Source: Armatimonadota bacterium (lineage in GTDB: Bacteria > Armatimonadota > Fimbriimonadia > Fimbriimonadales > Fimbriimonadaceae). Taken from it: 64,000 nucleotides of DNA. The DNA is taken from assembly GCA_037138755.1 (NCBI GenBank), contig JBAXHT010000002.1, positions 310,001-374,000 of the forward strand. Direction: 5' to 3'. Numbering within the stretch: position 1 is the stretch's first letter; each line of letters opens with the position of its first letter. Shown here piece by piece: positions 62,380-64,000 of this stretch. A program made the position numbers and the translations under genes. The notes beneath the pieces are model-generated. The model saw nothing but the letters and a program-made list of their open reading frames with translations, was not told where the DNA came from and did no database searches.

Positions 62380-63537
62380 TCAGTCCTTGAATGGGTCTTT
62401 TACATCAGCGCCTGCCATTGCCACACCCAAAGGCTTGAGCGTATGACGGATCCGAATCGTGTTCGAGTGGTGCTCCAGAACCCGGTGCAGTCGCTTGTAG
62501 ACATGCGGAGCTTCGTCCACATCGCCTCCACGCACAACAACTCCACGGTCCTTGACCCACTTCGACATCATCTCTTTGGTGACGCGCCCGGATTCGCCCC
62601 GCTTACCCTTTGCGGCAGTGCGAGACATTACGCGGCCTGCGCCGTGAACAGTTGAGTACAAGGCTTCCTTCGATTCTGGAGAATCGACTCCTTCTAGGAT
62701 GACTGAGTCATCGCCCATCGAGCCGCCCACGAATCCGAGCTGGCCGGGAAACGCCGGAGTTGCTCCCTTCCGGACAACCCAATACTCCTCGCCATCGTGA
62801 GTTTCTTGCCACGCGAAGTTGTGGTGGTTGTGAACCTCTTCGACAATCGTTCCGCCGAGAATCTTGGCGACCCGGGCGCAAACCCAATCACGACCCGCAT
62901 AGGCATACCGCCCCGCAAGCTCCATTGCTTCGACGTACTCGCGACCTGAATCCTTCTCGGTTGAGAGCCAGCTGATGCCATTACTCACTTGTCCCTCGCC
63001 AGCAGCAAGGTCCATGTAGTACTGGGCAATGCCGTGGCCGAGGCCACGCGAGCCAAAGTGCACTCCGATCCAGATACGATCAAGTTCATCGACGAAAACA
63101 TCGACGTAGTGATTTCCGCCGCCGATGGTGCCAAGCTGGTTCTGAGCCTTTTGCCTTCGGCTTTTCAGGGGTGGAAGCCGCCAAGCGTCGTGTTCGAAGA
63201 GTTCATGCTCCACAACTTCGTTGTTGTTCAGTCCCATTCCAAACGAGAGCTTTTTGAAGATCTCGTCCATTAAAGGGTTGATTTTGGCTTTGACTTTCCG
63301 CTCTTCGCAGTCAAGGCGAACAGCTTTGTTTCCGCAGGCAATATCGTAGCCGACGCCACTTGGAGAAATCCGATGACGGTAGGCGACAACTCCACCAATG
63401 GGAACGCCGTAGCCGACATGGTGGTCGGCCATGAGAGCGAGTCTTTCCGCGCCTGTCTCGCGGGCATTGTCGAGCTGTGTTAATGCTTCAGGGAAGACAG
63501 GATCTCCCCAGCATGGGATGTTTTCCAAATACTGCAT
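62380..63537 (-). CDS. rtcB: RtcB RNA ligase
   Basis: A 385-residue RtcB, which joins 2',3'-cyclic-phosphate or 3'-phosphate RNA ends to 5'-OH ends with Mn and GTP. It has SPSGVGYDIACGNKAVR (metal site), QLGTIGGGNHYVDV, GVHFGSRGLGHGIAQ, VHNHHNFAW and STVHGAGRVMSRTAAKG (guanylated-His region). The window also contains ThpR, another enzyme that acts on such RNA ends, 10 kb away. It may repair broken RNA. Confidence 0.94.
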   Translation of the reverse strand: MQYLENIPCWGDPVFPEALTQLDNARETGAERLALMADHHVGYGVPIGGVVAYRHRISPSGVGYDIACGNKAVRLDCEERKVKAKINPLMDEIFKKLSFGMGLNNNEVVEHELFEHDAWRLPPLKSRRQKAQNQLGTIGGGNHYVDVFVDELDRIWIGVHFGSRGLGHGIAQYYMDLAAGEGQVSNGISWLSTEKDSGREYVEAMELAGRYAYAGRDWVCARVAKILGGTIVEEVHNHHNFAWQETHDGEEYWVVRKGATPAFPGQLGFVGGSMGDDSVILEGVDSPESKEALYSTVHGAGRVMSRTAAKGKRGESGRVTKEMMSKWVKDRGVVVRGGDVDEAPHVYKRLHRVLEHHSNTIRIRHTLKPLGVAMAGADVKDPFKD

Positions 63538-63579
63538 GGGGGCACAAGGATAAGTAGACGCCCCCTGGCCCGCGAATGT

Positions 63580-64000
63580 TCACTCCCCTGTCAATCCGAC
63601 TTGCAAAAAATCCACCAGGGCGACTTTCTCTTGCTTCGTCAACTTCAGTTTTGGCAAAGCGCCCTCGTCTCCACCCCGGTCGTAGAATTCGACAACGTCT
63701 TCAAGCGACTCGAGCGTTCCGTTGTGCATGTACGGCGCCGTTCGCCCGATCCCTCGAAGGGATGGAATTCGCCAGAATCCTTTGTCCTTGGGGTTCTTGG
63801 TGAGGTCACCTCGACCATGATCCTCGCCGATAACGTACGACTGGGCGAGTCCAGTTTTGGCAAACGGATCCGCACCAGGAATTGTTGCCCTGGTGAAGTG
63901 TGGTCCCGAGTGGCAAGTCGTGCACTGCCCCTTGCCTTTGAAGATGGCGAGTCCCTGCTGAGCAACCAAAGAAAGCGCCTTTTTGTCCCCCTTGACGAAC
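63580..64000 (-). CDS. Di-heme cytochrome c peroxidase (MauG-like), C-terminal part
   Basis: The gene runs off the right edge; 140 residues are visible. CTTCHSGP is a heme c motif, and KDKGFWRIPSLRGIGRTAPYMHNGTLESLEDVVEFYDRGG is the classical C-terminal segment of bacterial cytochrome c peroxidases, with the methionine that ligates the high-potential heme. The enzyme reduces H2O2 in the periplasm, or modifies partners like MauG. The first heme and signal peptide are beyond the edge. Confidence 0.88.
   Translation of the reverse strand, partial: FVKGDKKALSLVAQQGLAIFKGKGQCTTCHSGPHFTRATIPGADPFAKTGLAQSYVIGEDHGRGDLTKNPKDKGFWRIPSLRGIGRTAPYMHNGTLESLEDVVEFYDRGGDEGALPKLKLTKQEKVALVDFLQVGLTGE

Overview
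The window looks like chromosomal DNA of a Gram-negative-type bacterium with a little over 50% GC, most likely an armatimonadote of the Fimbriimonas kind. The clues are the type II-secretion-like prepilin that begins MKRAFTLIELLVVIAI and continues LFPVFSQAKAAAKRA, the RHS and DUF1080 proteins, dispersed intergenic repeats, a 23S-5S operon with no 16S beside it, and starts preceded within 4-10 bases by TANNNT boxes (leaderless mRNAs). The phylum is inferred; no 16S gene is present to confirm it.

Layout. 1-2.5 kb: fructose-bisphosphate aldolase, a 58-residue Lsm-like protein and the first codons of a nitrilase-family gene on the minus strand, facing a VanZ-like membrane protein. 2.5-5.6 kb: a large glycosidase-like protein and a YefM-YoeB toxin-antitoxin pair with its operator. 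5.6-12.5 kb: a ribosomal protein operon on the minus strand (L3-L4-L23-L2-S19-L22-S3-L16-L29-S17-L14-L24-L5) with its promoter. It lacks S10 at the front and stops after L5. 12.6-18.2 kb: a sugar-kinase-like phosphotransferase, a GT-C type membrane protein, and an ECF sigma factor with a fused anti-sigma/DUF4349 membrane protein. 18.4-22.8 kb: tyrA-aroA-cmk-dapA and a heme/DUF2231 membrane protein. 22.8-27.3 kb is a decayed accessory region: a c-di-AMP riboswitch with no recognisable target gene, repeat arrays, RHS fragments and three or four small secreted proteins.

27.3-40.3 kb: an S9 peptidase, a ferredoxin, a ParDE-like toxin-antitoxin pair, aspS, a transglutaminase-like protein, mqnD (futalosine menaquinone pathway), a PD-(D/E)XK nuclease with an unknown partner, PspA, a DUF6132 peptide, a COG1579 zinc-ribbon protein, a lipoprotein and rfbD. 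40.2-44.2 kb: two acyltransferase-3 membrane proteins, an SGNH hydrolase and another membrane protein on the minus strand, probably acting on surface glycans, with a decayed duplicate of a small secreted-protein gene between them. 44.2-47.6 kb: 5S and 23S rRNA on the minus strand with promoter, boxA, processing stalk and terminator. 47.9-53.5 kb: mfd, prepilin, thpR and DUF1080. 53.5-56.3 kb: trmFO, a histidine phosphatase and msrA on the minus strand. 56.3-60.6 kb: dapD-dapE, DUF2330 and a NahK-like kinase. 60.6-64 kb: a subtilisin-like protease, RtcB and the C-terminal part of a di-heme cytochrome c peroxidase on the minus strand.

Most genes are core metabolism and translation. The unusual content is in transcription signals (overlapping leaderless promoters), the phased YefM-YoeB operator, the orphan riboswitch with its roughly 100-bp repeat array, the RHS fragments, and a duplication whose antisense strand gives two unrelated membrane proteins the same C-terminal tail. 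I found no CRISPR array, prophage or intact insertion sequence, and no clear tRNA gene.
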